Made by a program: the position numbers and the translations under genes. Below are positions 11,645 through 21,414 of a stretch of 64,000 nucleotides of DNA, piece after piece. This stretch comes from Ovis canadensis (lineage: Eukaryota; Chordata; Mammalia; Artiodactyla; Bovidae). A model generated the notes under the pieces. The model saw only the letters and a program-made list of their open reading frames with translations. It did not search any database and was not told where the DNA came from. Positions within the stretch are counted from its first letter, which is position 1, and each line of letters begins with the position of its first letter. Location: assembly GCF_042477335.2 (NCBI RefSeq), contig NC_091254.1, positions 97,923,001 to 97,987,000 on the forward strand, given 5' to 3'.

Positions 11645-12490
11645 TGTTATTTCTGTGTTATTGAAGCATAATTGATTTACAGCTGTTCAGGTGTACAGCA
11701 AGTGATTGGGTTATCATACACAGGTATCCTTTTTCAGGTTCTTTTCCATTACAGGTTATTACGAGATATCGCATATAGCTCCCTGTACTATACAGTAGGA
11801 CCTTGTTGCTTATCATTTTTTTATATCGTGGTGTATATCTGTTAATCCCAAATTTCCAATTCATCCCCCCCCTTCCCCTCTGGTAACCATGAGTTTGATT
11901 TCTATGTCTGTGAGGCTATTTATGTTTTGTAAATAAGCTGATTTGTATCATTTTTTTTTTCAGATTCCACATATCAGTGATGTACATGATGAAAGAGAAA
12001 GTGAAGTCGCTCAGTCGTGTCTGACCCTTTGCAACCCCATGGACTGCAGCCCACCAGGCTCCTCTGTCCATAGGATTTTCCAGGCAAGAATACTGGAGTG
12101 GATTGCCATTTCATAATACCTTTCTAATTTACTTCACTTAGTATGAAAATCTCTACGTCCATCCATTGATGTTGTTACAAATGGCATTGTTTCATTCTTT
12201 CTATGACTGAGAAATACCCCATTGTCTATACGTCTCACATCCTCTTCATCGTCCATCTGTTGTTGGACACTTAGGTTGCTTCCACGTCTTGGCCATTATA
12301 AACAGTGCGGATATGAACACTGGGATGCACGTATCTTTTCAAATTAGAGTCTTCATCTTTTCTGGGTATATGCCCAGAATTAGGATTGTTAGGTCATATC
12401 AGAACTTTATTTTTAGGTTTTTAAGAAACCTTCATACTGTTCTCCATCATGGCTGCACTAATTTACATTCCCACCAACGATTATAGAAGG
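11645..12490 (-). mobile_element. L1 3' end, split by a SINE
   Basis: The plus strand reads the complement of the L1 3' UTR and the end of ORF2: attgatttacagctgttcag (11670), ctatacagtaggaccttgt (11789), cagattccacatatcagtg (11962), then after the SINE acttagtatgaaaatctct (12137), ttgccattataaacagtgc-like (12290) and gggtatatgcccagaatta (12364). No intact ORF2 reading frame remains. The SINE at 11990-12115 is a later insertion. Confidence 0.88.
11990..12115 (-). mobile_element. Bov-A SINE nested in L1
   Basis: gaaagtgaagtcgctcagtc (11998) to gagtggattgccatttc (12097-12113) is a single Bov-A monomer in complement, lacking a tRNA head. L1 sequence resumes immediately on both sides, so it is younger than the host L1. 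Confidence 0.9.
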
Positions 12491-12599
12491 GTTTCCTTCT
12501 CTATAACCATCATTAATTAGAATCATTTAAAATATGTCTTGAGAACATTTAAAATAGGGAAGCATAAGTTTTTTTAAAAAAAGTAAACTGCAAAATAGA

Positions 12600-12770
12600 A
12601 AGTTATTACATGTAAACATATAAAATGTTTTATATATGTTTTTATATATATATAATTTTTCTGGATTTGTGAAGTATAGTTGAAGATTAAAAGTTGTACA
12701 TGTTTAAGGTGTACAGCTTAATGATTGACATACATGAACTGTACCATATCCATCAAAATGGCAGTTTTAA
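12600..12770 (-). mobile_element. Probable old L1 3' UTR relic
   Basis: gtgaagtatagttgaagatt (12670) and gtacatgtttaaggtgtaca (12696) resemble the complement of an old L1 3' UTR. An alternating TA stretch precedes it at 12630-12655. Confidence 0.45.
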
Positions 12771-13480
12771 AATATTTGCTTTGTTGGTAAAAATAGACTG
12801 GAACTTACTTGGAGAGAAGAATCATGTACTAGGAAGAACAGTTGAAAAACGAGGATGTTTGAAAAGGCAAAAAGGAGATGAGAAGGACCTCCCAGGGGGT
12901 GACCCCAGTTTTGTGGGCTACAGTGAAGTTGCATGGGTCAGCTTTCAGGTCAAGAAGGGTCAGGAGCTCGTGATGCTCGTCTGAGTTTCCTGAAGGAGGA
13001 GCCACCCTTCAAAGGAGCTCCTGTGACGCCCAGCCCCACACGGCAAGAGCTCTGGACACCGTCTGCTCTGATGCATCCATCCCTTTGTGGGGCTGAGGTT
13101 TCTCTCCAAAGAGAAGAATTCTGGAGGACTGGAGAATCTCGCAAAAGCACCTTGTATAGAAAATCCCAGGATAAAGTGGTAACAAAATCAGAGAATCTGT
13201 ACTATCCATTCAAACCCCCTGGGCTTTGACCTCCGTGATCTGGTCCAGGAGGGCAGAAGGGAATGAAGAGCAGTGAAGAGCAGGGGCCCCAGAGCCTGGG
13301 GGGTGTGGGGGTCAGTGCAGGAGTGGGCCCTCAGGAGACCACGCCGGGGCGTGCACTCCCGTTCCAGGGGCGGGATACAGCCTGGAGGGAAAGTGATTCC
13401 TGTGGGCAGCTCCATGCACGGGTCCTTCAGACTTTGTACTCTTGGTGGGAGGAGAAGGAGAGAACATAGATTCTAGAGCT
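12771..13480. other. Unique sequence, no gene recognised
   Basis: Open frames at 12933-13229 (+, 98 codons) and 13188-13415 (-, 75 codons) overlap on opposite strands. Neither has a recognisable domain. Confidence 0.5.
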
Positions 13481-13632
13481 ATTGTTGTTGTTCAGGTGCC
13501 GAGGCGGGTCCTCCTCTTCGTGACCCTATGGAGAGCAGCATGCCAGGCTTCTCTGCCCCTGACTGTCTCCAGAAGTCTGCCCAAGTTCATGCCCATCTAC
13601 TAGGTGATGTCATCCAACCATCTCATCCTCTA
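13481..13632 (-). mobile_element. BovB LINE 3' terminal fragment
   Basis: The complement of the BovB 3' end: gttgttgttcaggtgccga (13484), catgccaggcttctctgcc (13540) and gatgtcatccaaccatctc (13605). About 150 bp, non-coding. Confidence 0.82.
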
Positions 13633-14139
13633 GAATTTTTTAAAAATGATTATTTGCATTAAGGAAATAACATCTTTCAGTAAACACATGGATCTGGGTT
13701 TTTTTGTGGGTTTTTTTTTTTTTTTGCCTTTCCATTTCTTAATTGCCCCCCCTTTTTTCTTCTCATGCTTCAGCCAGATATCCAGTCCTTCATGACCAAA
13801 ATCTCCTGGAACACCTGTGGGCTTTTGCTCTCCTTGTGGTTTGCTTCCCTTGTCCAGAGAGACAAGACTCGGGGACCAAGGCTGGGAAGGCGGGGGCTGT
13901 GGTAGCGAGGGGAGAGGGGCCTTCTGCCTTGGCCCCAAGGATGAGGCTGAGCAACCATCTCTCAAGTGTTTCCATCGACCCATGATCCTAAAGCGTGCCC
14001 ATCGCCAGGCCCATGCCCTCTGCTCTTTCCGCTTGTGTTCCATTCCCTGAGTCACAGGGGCCTGCCTGGATCAGCCCACAGATTTCTTCCTTCTTTTTTT
14101 TTCTTTAAGAATTTCATCCTTTGCTTATTTCTTTTTAAA
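13633..14139. other. Unique sequence with T-run
   Basis: A long T-rich tract at 13698-13726. The minus frame at 13630-14055 reads the A-run as lysines and is not credible as a gene. Confidence 0.5.
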
Positions 14140-14302
14140 AATATTTATTTATTTTAGCGCCCCAGGGCTCCGTTTTGACATGTGGAACCTTTCACTGTGG
14201 CATGCAGGATGTCATTCCCTGACCCGGGATCAAACCCAGGCCCGCTGCGTCGGGAGCTGGCGGTCTTGACGGCTGGATGGCCAGGGAAGCCCCGCAGGGA
14301 AG
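14140..14302 (-). mobile_element. CHR-type tRNA SINE
   Basis: The complement of a cetartiodactyl CHR SINE: A/T-rich tail at 14133-14156, catgcaggatgtcattccct (14201), gacccgggatcaaaccc (14221) and gatggccagggaagcccc (14275). A 14-bp direct duplication of its last bases follows at 14282-14310. Confidence 0.75.
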
Positions 14303-14646
14303 CCCCGCAGGGGCGTCTCTATTGCCAGCATCTGTGTCCACGGCAGGCATCCTTTCTGCTTTCCGAACCAAGAAGCTCGGCTGTACCTGTACTTCCAGCA
14401 ACTCTTAGCCAAAGGAAAGAAATGGTTTTCTTATTAATATTAAGTGCCCTCAACTATAATTCCTTACATTAAGCTTGAGAAGTGTTCTGAAGCAAGCAGA
14501 TTCTGCTGCCCAATACAGAAAAAATAAAACTGGAAACTATTTGTGTCATCTTCCAAGCAGAAGACACGCGCTTGGCTATGCCATTCAGCACATCTGTGGA
14601 TAAAACCAAAGTGTGTCTCTTTTGTTATGGTCTCCCTGGTATTCTT
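14303..14646. other. Unique sequence
   Basis: No recognised feature. Confidence 0.5.
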
Positions 14647-14891
14647 GGGCTTCCCTGACAGCTCAGTTGGTAAAGAATCCGCCTGCAAGGCAGAAGACCC
14701 CAGTTCGATTCCTGGGGCGGGAAGATCTGCTAGAGAAGGGAAAGGCTCCCCACTCCAGTATTCCTGGGCTTCCCTGGTGGCTCAGCTGCTGAAGAATCCA
14801 CCTGCAATGTGGGAGACCTGGGTTCAATCCCTGTATTGGGAAAATCCCCTGGAGAAGAGAAAGGCTCCCCACTCCAGTCTTCTGGCCTACT
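14647..14891 (+). mobile_element. Dimeric Bov-tA-type SINE
   Basis: Two tRNA-derived heads lie in tandem. The first runs from 14647 with a B box at cagttcgattcc (14701-14712), the second from gggcttccctggtggctc (14766) with a B box at gggttcaatccc (14819-14830). Each is followed by a gatc...ctagagaag or ggagaag monomer body. It ends near 14891 without the usual full tail. Confidence 0.9.
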
Positions 14892-15130
14892 ATTCTTAGG
14901 CTGCTCTGAAGATGTGGCAGTGTTTTGTTTTTATTTTTGTAAACGGGGTGTAACAGCCTTTCTGTGGTTGCCATGGTTAATTCTTATTCCCACAAGGAGA
15001 AAATGCAGGGAAAGAGAACTGACGTCCCCTTAGACCATTCTGGGAGTAGACGTGCATAAAATAATCTACTCACTGGAAAACAGAAGAGGATGAAAGAAAC
15101 ACCTCAAGTTTCAATTACAGATGCATATAT
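14892..15130. other. Unique sequence
   Basis: Nothing recognised between the SINE dimer and the putative LTR-like region. Confidence 0.5.
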
Positions 15131-15790
15131 TGTTACTAACTTGTGGGTCCAGACATAGCCACCCCAGTCTGACTCCAAGTGTTAAACCAAACCCTTCAAA
15201 ACTGTAAAGGCCCCAATATCACACAGCTGTCTTACCACTGACCTTTCGTGTTGAAAGATGTGACTCTCTCCTGTGCTTCCGGTCTCCTTTGCAAACCTGT
15301 TTATCAAATGTATGGAACATTTTTGTTTATGATGGTTTATGGTTAATCATTCACCAAGGACATGGGCCCTTTGTACCTATTACTGGTGTGCATTTGTTTG
15401 GACTGTGTTTGACCCTTTGTACCCAAGTGGCCTGTGTAGGAACCTTTTGAAAACAATCTACCCGGTTAAATGTGTTTATGGTACTTGCGGAAATCCTGTG
15501 GCTTTGTAGCTATCACATTTGGGGAAACCAAAATGACAATTTCACTCTCAAAATCAAGTTGATTGTTATATCAAGATAAATACGTTCATCCTGGGTTCCT
15601 TGGAAGCATTCTGGGGTGAAATCTTAACCACTGTTTTGAGCAATAGATGGCCACTTTGTGACCAAGCGGTGTTATATAAAATGCGCCTCTTTGCAGAAAA
15701 CAAGAGTCTCAGATCTGTCCTCATCTCTGCTCTGTACGTGACGATCAAAGTTCTCAGCAGGTACATCTCAGGGGAGTTCGTCTCCCCACC
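15131..15790 (+). other. Possible solitary LTR-like relic (weak)
   Basis: The segment begins TGTTACTAAC (15131) and carries a clean TATATAAA at 15673-15680 upstream of an initiator-like stretch. I see no primer-binding site, no internal retroviral region and no confirmed target-site duplication. It could equally be unique DNA with a chance TATA box. Confidence 0.2.
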
Positions 15791-16458
15791 AGATGCCCTA
15801 GAGACGGGAGGGTCTCAACTTCCAAAGCCACAGGTCAAACGGAAGAACGGAATGTGTCCTGCGCCCGTTTAATCATTCACCCTTCAGACACCCCTTACAG
15901 GAGTCACTGCCTCAGTGTTCCTCTCCTGTCCTCCACTTGGGCGGTCTGCAAACAGTCATCACAAGGCCACCTGTGTGAAGGGAGTCACGTGCAGAAATCA
16001 GCCAGGATGGTCTGTGAACTCCAGGAATGTATCCTCTCGCACTGGACACGGACGTGCCCTGTGGAACTTCAAAACAAAGTCGGTAATGTGTTGCCGCGTG
16101 TGAGACAGAGAAGGATGGCCAACAGCTCACAGGAGGGCGATATGCTTGTACAACAAGGCCCCTACAGACAAACCTTCAAGTTGCAGACTTCCAACGATGC
16201 AAACCTGCACTCCATCAGCGTCAGGAGTGAGTGAAATTGCAGCTTTCCCTACCTCTGTCTCCCGCTTCTGATGCTCCTTCAGCTCAGCCCTCTCCGCCCC
16301 CCTTCAGGAACTCTTCCTGCTCACTCAGCGCCAGGCCCTGTGAGCCGGCTGTTCTACAGACCTATGTTTCAAGATCTTGTCCTCTAAGATGAAAAATGAC
16401 TTCTTAATTTCTGTGTGTTTGTTTTTCATGTATTATTTGCGTGAAACATCCTGGAAGC
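15791..16458. other. Unique sequence left of the 54-bp array
   Basis: No recognised repeat. The 126-codon frame at 15854-16234 has no recognisable domain. The last 20 bases hold the pre-insertion flank from which the array unit was copied. Confidence 0.5.
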
Positions 16459-18456
16459 CTATTGTAGTACCATATGGGGTTCCCTGAGAGCTCAGGTGGC
16501 GAAGAAGCCACCCTATTATAGTACCGTATGGGGTTCCCTGAGAGCTCAGGTGGTGAAGAAGCCACCCTATTATAGTACCGTATGGGGTTCCCTGAGAGCT
16601 CAGGTGGTGAAGAAGCCACCCTATTATAGTACCGTATGGGGTTCCCTGAGAGCTCAGGTGGCGAAGAAGCCACCCTATTGTAGTACCGTATGGGGTTCCC
16701 TGAGAGCTCAGGTGGCGAAGAAGCCACCCTATTATAGTACCGTATGGGGTTCCCTGATAGCTCAGGTGGCGAAGAAGCCACCCTATTATAGTACTATATG
16801 GGGTTCCCTGAGAGCTCAGGTGGTGAAGAAGCCACCCTATTATAGTACCGTATGGGGTTCCCTGAGAGCTCAGGTGGTGAAGAAGCCACCCTATTATAGT
16901 ACCGTATGGGGTTCCCTGAGAGCTCAGGTGGCGAAGAAGCCACCCTATTGTAGTACCGTATGGGGTTCCCTGAGAGCTCAGGTGGCGAAGAAGCCACCCT
17001 ATTGTAGTACCGTATGGGGTTCCCTGAGAGCTCAGGTGGCGAAGAAGCCACCCTATTGTAGTACCGTATGGGGTTCCCTGAGAGCTCAGGTGGCGAAGAA
17101 GCCACCCTATTGTAGTACCGTATGGGGTTCCCTGAGAGCTCAGGTGGCGAAGAAGCCACCCTATTATAGTACCGTATGGGGTTCCCTGATAGCTCAGGTG
17201 GCGAAGAAGCCACCCTATTATAGTACCGTATGGGGTTCCCTGAGAGCTCAGGTGGTGAAGAAGCCACCCTATTATAGTACCGTATGGGGTTCCCTGAGAG
17301 CTCAGGTGGCGAAGAAGCCACCCTATTATAGTACCGTATGGGGTTCCCTGAGAGCTCAGGTGGCGAAGAAGCCACCCTATTATAGTACTATATGGGGTTC
17401 CCTGAGAGCTCAGGTGGCGAAGAAGCCACCCTATTATAGTACCGTATGGGGTTCCCTGAGAGCTCAGGTGGTGAAGAAGCCACCCTATTATAGTACCGTA
17501 TGGGGTTCCCTGAGAGCTCAGGTGGCGAAGAAGCCACCCTATTGTAGTACCGTATGGGGTTCCCTGAGAGCTCAGGTGGCGAAGAAGCCACCCTATTGTA
17601 GTACCGTATGGGGTTCCCTGAGAGCTCAGGTGGCGAAGAAGCCACCCTATTGTAGTACCGTATGGGGTTCCCTGAGAGCTCAGGTGGCGAAGAAGCCACC
17701 CTATTGTAGTACCGTATGGGGTTCCCTGAGAGCTCAGGTGGCGAAGAAGCCACCCTATTATAGTACCGTATGGGGTTCCCTGAGAGCTCAGGTGGCGAAG
17801 AAGCCACCCTATTATAGTACCGTATGGGGTTCCCTGAGAGCTCAGGTGGCGAAGAAGCCACCCTATTATAGTACCGTATGGGGTTCCCTGAGAGCTCAGG
17901 TGGCGAAGAAGCCACCCTATTATAGTACCGTATGGGGTTCCCTGAGAGCTCAGGTGGCGAAGAAGCCACCCTATTATAGTACCGTATGGGGTTCCCTGAG
18001 AGCTCAGGTGGCGAAGAAGCCACCCTATTATAGTACCGTATGGGGTTCCCTGAGAGCTCAGGTGGCGAAGAAGCCACCCTATTATAGTACCGTATGGGGT
18101 TCCCTGAGAGCTCAGGTGGCGAAGAAGCCACCCTATTATAGTACCGTATGGGGTTCCCTGAGAGCTCAGGTGGTGAAGAAGCCACCCTATTATAGTACCG
18201 TATGGGGTTCCCTGAGAGCTCAGGTGGTGAAGAAGCCACCCTATTATAGTACCGTATGGGGTTCCCTGAGAGCTCAGGTGGTGAAGAAGCCACCCTATTA
18301 TAGTACCGTATGGGGTTCCCTGAGAGCTCAGGTGGTGAAGAAGCCACCCTATTATAGTACCATATGGGGTTCCCTGAGAGCTCAGGTGGTGAAGAAGCCA
18401 CCCTATTATAGTACTATATGGGGTTCCCTGAGAGCTCAGGTGGTGAAGAAGCCACC
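16459..18456 (+). repeat. 54-bp minisatellite, 37 copies, built from a SINE 5' junction
   Basis: There are 37 head-to-tail copies, every one exactly 54 bp: starts fall at 16459 + 54n through 18403, with no indel. Each copy has 17 bp of flank type (ctattRtagtacYRtat) followed by 37 bp matching the start of a Bov-tA SINE head (ggggttccctgagagctcag...gccacc). Copy 1 begins in unique DNA, and copy 37 continues without a break into the rest of the SINE at 18457. Only a few sites vary: A/G in the flank, C/T and G/A in gtacYRtat, G/T in gagagctc, and C/T in ggtggYgaag. An 8-copy block starting at 16783 recurs at 17377 with offset 594 bp (11 units). Because 54 is divisible by 3 and the unit lacks stops in one frame of each strand, long open frames result: 736 codons on plus (16496-18706) and up to 337 on minus. 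The plus frame contains no ATG within the array, which argues against translation. Confidence 0.97.
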
Positions 18457-18723
18457 TGTAATCCAGGAGACCCCAGTTCGATTCCTGGGTGGGAAGATCC
18501 CCTGGAGAAGGGAAAGGCTCCCCACTCCAGTATTCTTGGGCTTCCCTTGTGGCTCAGCTGGTAAAGAATCTGCCTACAATTCGAGAGACCTGGGTTCGAT
18601 CCCTGGGTCGGGAAGATCCCCTGGAGAAGGGAAAGGCTCCCCACTCCTGTGTTCTGGCCTGGAGAATCCCATGGGCTGTATAGTTCATCAGGTTGTGAAG
18701 AGCTGAATACGACTGAGTGGCTG

Positions 18724-18728
<5 letters not shown>
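18457..18728 (+). mobile_element. Parent dimeric Bov-tA-type SINE of the array
   Basis: This continues the last array copy. The first B box, agttcgattcc, lies at 18475-18485. A second head follows with A box tggctcagctgg (18550-18561) and B box ggttcgatccc (18593-18603), then the tail to gactgagtggctgtc. Counting the head in copy 37, the element spans about 18420-18728. Confidence 0.93.

Positions 18729-18761
<33 letters not shown>
18725..18761. repeat. (CA)n microsatellite at the SINE 3' end
   Basis: About eighteen CA units form the SINE tail. The next bases, ctaccgtat (18761-18769), match the gtaccgtat that precedes the SINE head in most array copies and so look like the 3' target-site copy. 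Confidence 0.96.
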
Positions 18762-18763
<2 letters not shown>

Positions 18764-18769
18764 CCGTAT

Positions 18770-19094
18770 AGTCAACTGTGTTCGCTGCCCATCTAGGCTA
18801 GCTTTGTTGAACTTGTGAAGGCATGCTGGGAATCAAGCTGCTTCGTATGTTGGGGACTGTAATCTGTCACCCAGAGGCCGCTTTACAGAATGAGCAGATC
18901 TGGAGTAGCGGGATGACTTGTGCATCCTGATGGGAAGGAAGTGCCAGGATTAGGAATCGGAGGCTGTGGAATCAGAGGGTCAAGAATTTAACTAGAGAGT
19001 TTGCCTAGATGGTGGCTCATGAACTGAATTAGTTGGAGGCGAGAATGGAGGTGATGGGGGTCTCACATTTATCATGACTTAAGGTGAGCTGTCT
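18770..19094. other. Unique sequence
   Basis: No recognised repeat or gene. Confidence 0.5.
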
Positions 19095-19195
19095 GGCAAC
19101 CCACTCCAGTATTCTCGCCGGGAGAATTCCATGGACAGAGGAGCCTGGCGGGCTGCAGGCCATGGGGCTGCAAAAAGTCAGACTGAGTGACTAAG
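19095..19195 (+). mobile_element. Bov-A SINE, 5'-truncated
   Basis: Starts at ggcaacccactccagtattc (19095), continues through ggagcctggcgggctgcag (19140), and ends in the tail near gtgactaagtg (19187). The head is absent. Confidence 0.85.
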
Positions 19196-20163
19196 TGCAC
19201 GCAAGACGAGCTATCACAGGATGAGACACAGAACTGACCAGGCAAGACTGCAACAGCCGCTAAAGCCTAGAAGTAGGGGATCTACCACACTGTGTAGTGT
19301 TCTATCTATCAAATGCTCTGTGATACTAATAGTGCAATATAATTATATCTAAGTTTAACTCAAGAATGTCCCCACTTGTCTGACATACTGACTTATTCCT
19401 CCATCTTAGAATGTGCCGGTCCATGTCAATAAACCCATAAGAAATTCTAAAAATGTTTAAACATCAGTTGATTTGACCATCATTTCTGCCCTCCTGGGCT
19501 ATGAACCTTGACCTCATAAATAGACGCTGATGAAGCCGGCGGCCGGTGTGAACTGATTCATTGCGTGTCAGTTATTACAGAGAAAGTTCAATGATGACCT
19601 TCCTGTTCTTCAAATCAATACATGAACAGATTCTAAGAACTATAAACCTCCCCAGTTCAATAACATGAGGGAAGCATGCTGACTTTTAATGCTTAAAAAT
19701 ATTTTCAAAAAAGCAAGTGACCTGAAAAATTATGGGAAACTCAAATAATGAAGAGAGTGATAATAGTCAGAAACCACATTCCCCTTGACTTCCTTCCCCC
19801 TGAAAACAAGAAGCACTTTCCTACTGGGGAAAGTTTAAAATCCATGTATTGCTGAGGGACATTGGTTTTCCTTGGTGTGAGGGAAAACCGTTAGTTAGAG
19901 ATTGGTGAAAAGTCCCGCGTTGATTCAATGTAACTTTAATTCCTATAAAAGCATTTTCTAATTACATGATATAACTGAGAGATAGGTTTCACTCCAGAAT
20001 AAGGAGTCGGCAGTATATTACCAGGAGACATTTTTCTGCTTTTGGTTTCGGGGGTGGCAGCCTGTCCACAGTGCCATCAAGTCTGAAATCCGTGGCGTAA
20101 CTGATGAAGGAATTAGGAAACAAGAGGACACTTTGGCAGGTGTGTATGTGTGTGTGCACGCAG
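19196..20163. other. Unique A/T-rich sequence
   Basis: No repeat recognised by eye. TG/CA alternation occurs at 20139-20160 just before the next SINE. Confidence 0.5.
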
Positions 20164-20361
20164 GCTCTCATCACGGCCAACTTTTTTTGCCCCACCATGG
20201 ACTCCTCGGCGCGTGGAATTTTCCAGGCAATAACCTGGAGTGGGTAGCCATTCCCTTCTCCAGGGGATCTTCCTGATCCAGGGATCAGACCCAGGGATTA
20301 AACCCACGTCTTCTCCTGAACTGCAAGGTAGATTCTTTATCGCTGAGCCACCTGGGAAGCC
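20164..20361 (-). mobile_element. Bov-tA-type SINE, diverged
   Basis: The complement from about 20164 through ctccaggggatcttcctgat (20259) to gctgagccacctgggaagcc (20342-20361), the tRNA-derived head. The BovB-like tail is interrupted by a T-run at about 20183-20189. Confidence 0.85.
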
Positions 20362-20366
20362 TCTCC

Positions 20367-20444
20367 TGGTACATACTCTGCACGTAAACCAGACCACAAG
20401 TATCTTGGTACATACTCTGCACGTAAACCAGACCACAAGTATTT
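20367..20444. repeat. Tandem duplication, 2 x 39 bp
   Basis: The 39-bp segment starting tggtacatactctgcacg at 20367 is repeated at 20406 with nearly perfect identity. It directly follows the head of the preceding SINE. Confidence 0.95.
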
Positions 20445-20502
20445 GTGGATCATGTCATTTCTTAAAAATGTTTCAAAGTTCCAACTCCATTACACTAAAG
20501 GC

Positions 20503-20719
20503 GAGTGAAAGCAAAAGTGTTAGTCACTCAGCCGTGTCCGACTCTTTGAGACCCATGGACTGTACCCCGCCAGGCTCCTCTATCCATGCAATTCTCCAGG
20601 CAAGAATACCGGAGTGGGTAGCCATTCCCTTCTCCAGGGGATCTTCCCAGCCCAGGGATGGAACACTGGTCTCCCACATTACAGGCGGTTTCTTTACTGT
20701 CTGAGCCACCAGCAAAGCC
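20503..20719 (-). mobile_element. Bov-tA-type SINE, near full length
   Basis: The complement from gtgaaagcaaaagtgttagt (20506) through gccgtgtccgactctttg (20531) to tgagccaccagcaaagcc (20702-20719). Confidence 0.92.
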
Positions 20720-21414
20720 CACACTGAAGGCAAAGGAGAAGCTGATTTTAGAAGCCCGTGGGGATCTGCTCAGATAACCACCTGCGCAGATGCCACACCT
20801 ATCCTCTCACATGTGTACTGCTCCCTGCATGCTTTCAGGAAACATTTCCTAGCATCTACTACTGAAGCATCCATGCTGAAACGGGTGATTCTTTAAGATC
20901 ACATTATCTCAGAGATAAAGGGATATTTATTTTATTGCCGGTTGAAGGTGCTCCCTCAGAAAGTGATAGCCCATTTAATCTCTCCTTCAGCTAACATGTC
21001 GTCCATGCCCCGGAAAATACAAAGGCAAATAAGAGACGCTCCCTCGGAGAACTGGCTCTCTGGTCTCATCTCCAACCCAGAGTCTCACAAGCGCAGTCTG
21101 ACTCTATAAGCTTCTGTATTTATCATCACTCAGAATGTGTTTGAATAAGACCATCTGTGAAAGCATTGCAAAAACATATCTATTATCATTCTGATTCATT
21201 TTATGGATGATTCCCTTCGGATGTTTGAAAACATGGAACTCCAACACATGTGATAAAAATCACTTCTTATTGCTTTATTGTCTTTGTTTATTTTTTAAAA
21301 GGTTTTATTTTATCTTCAGGCTATAGTACATCTCAAAACAACTAGTTAAATCTTGATCACTTACAGGAATTCACAGGCACGCAGGCCTGGACTCTAGAAA
21401 GCCGCTCAAAAAGA
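20720..21414. other. Unique sequence
   Basis: Nothing recognised. A/T-rich from 21120 onward. Confidence 0.5.

Noticed and set aside
13630-14055. 141-codon minus ORF with a lysine-rich segment
   Set aside because: The lysine run is the complement of a poly(T) tract. No other support.
16459-18456. CRISPR array
   Set aside because: There are no variable spacers: the whole 54-bp unit repeats. The context is a ruminant genome and there are no cas genes.
18550-18603. tRNA gene
   Set aside because: A and B boxes are present but belong to the tRNA-derived head of a Bov-tA SINE. The cloverleaf and 3' half are missing. The same applies to the other SINE heads.
16496-18706. 736-residue protein-coding gene
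   Set aside because: The frame is a by-product of a 54-bp unit divisible by 3. It starts at GTG, has no ATG through the array, and both strands are open.
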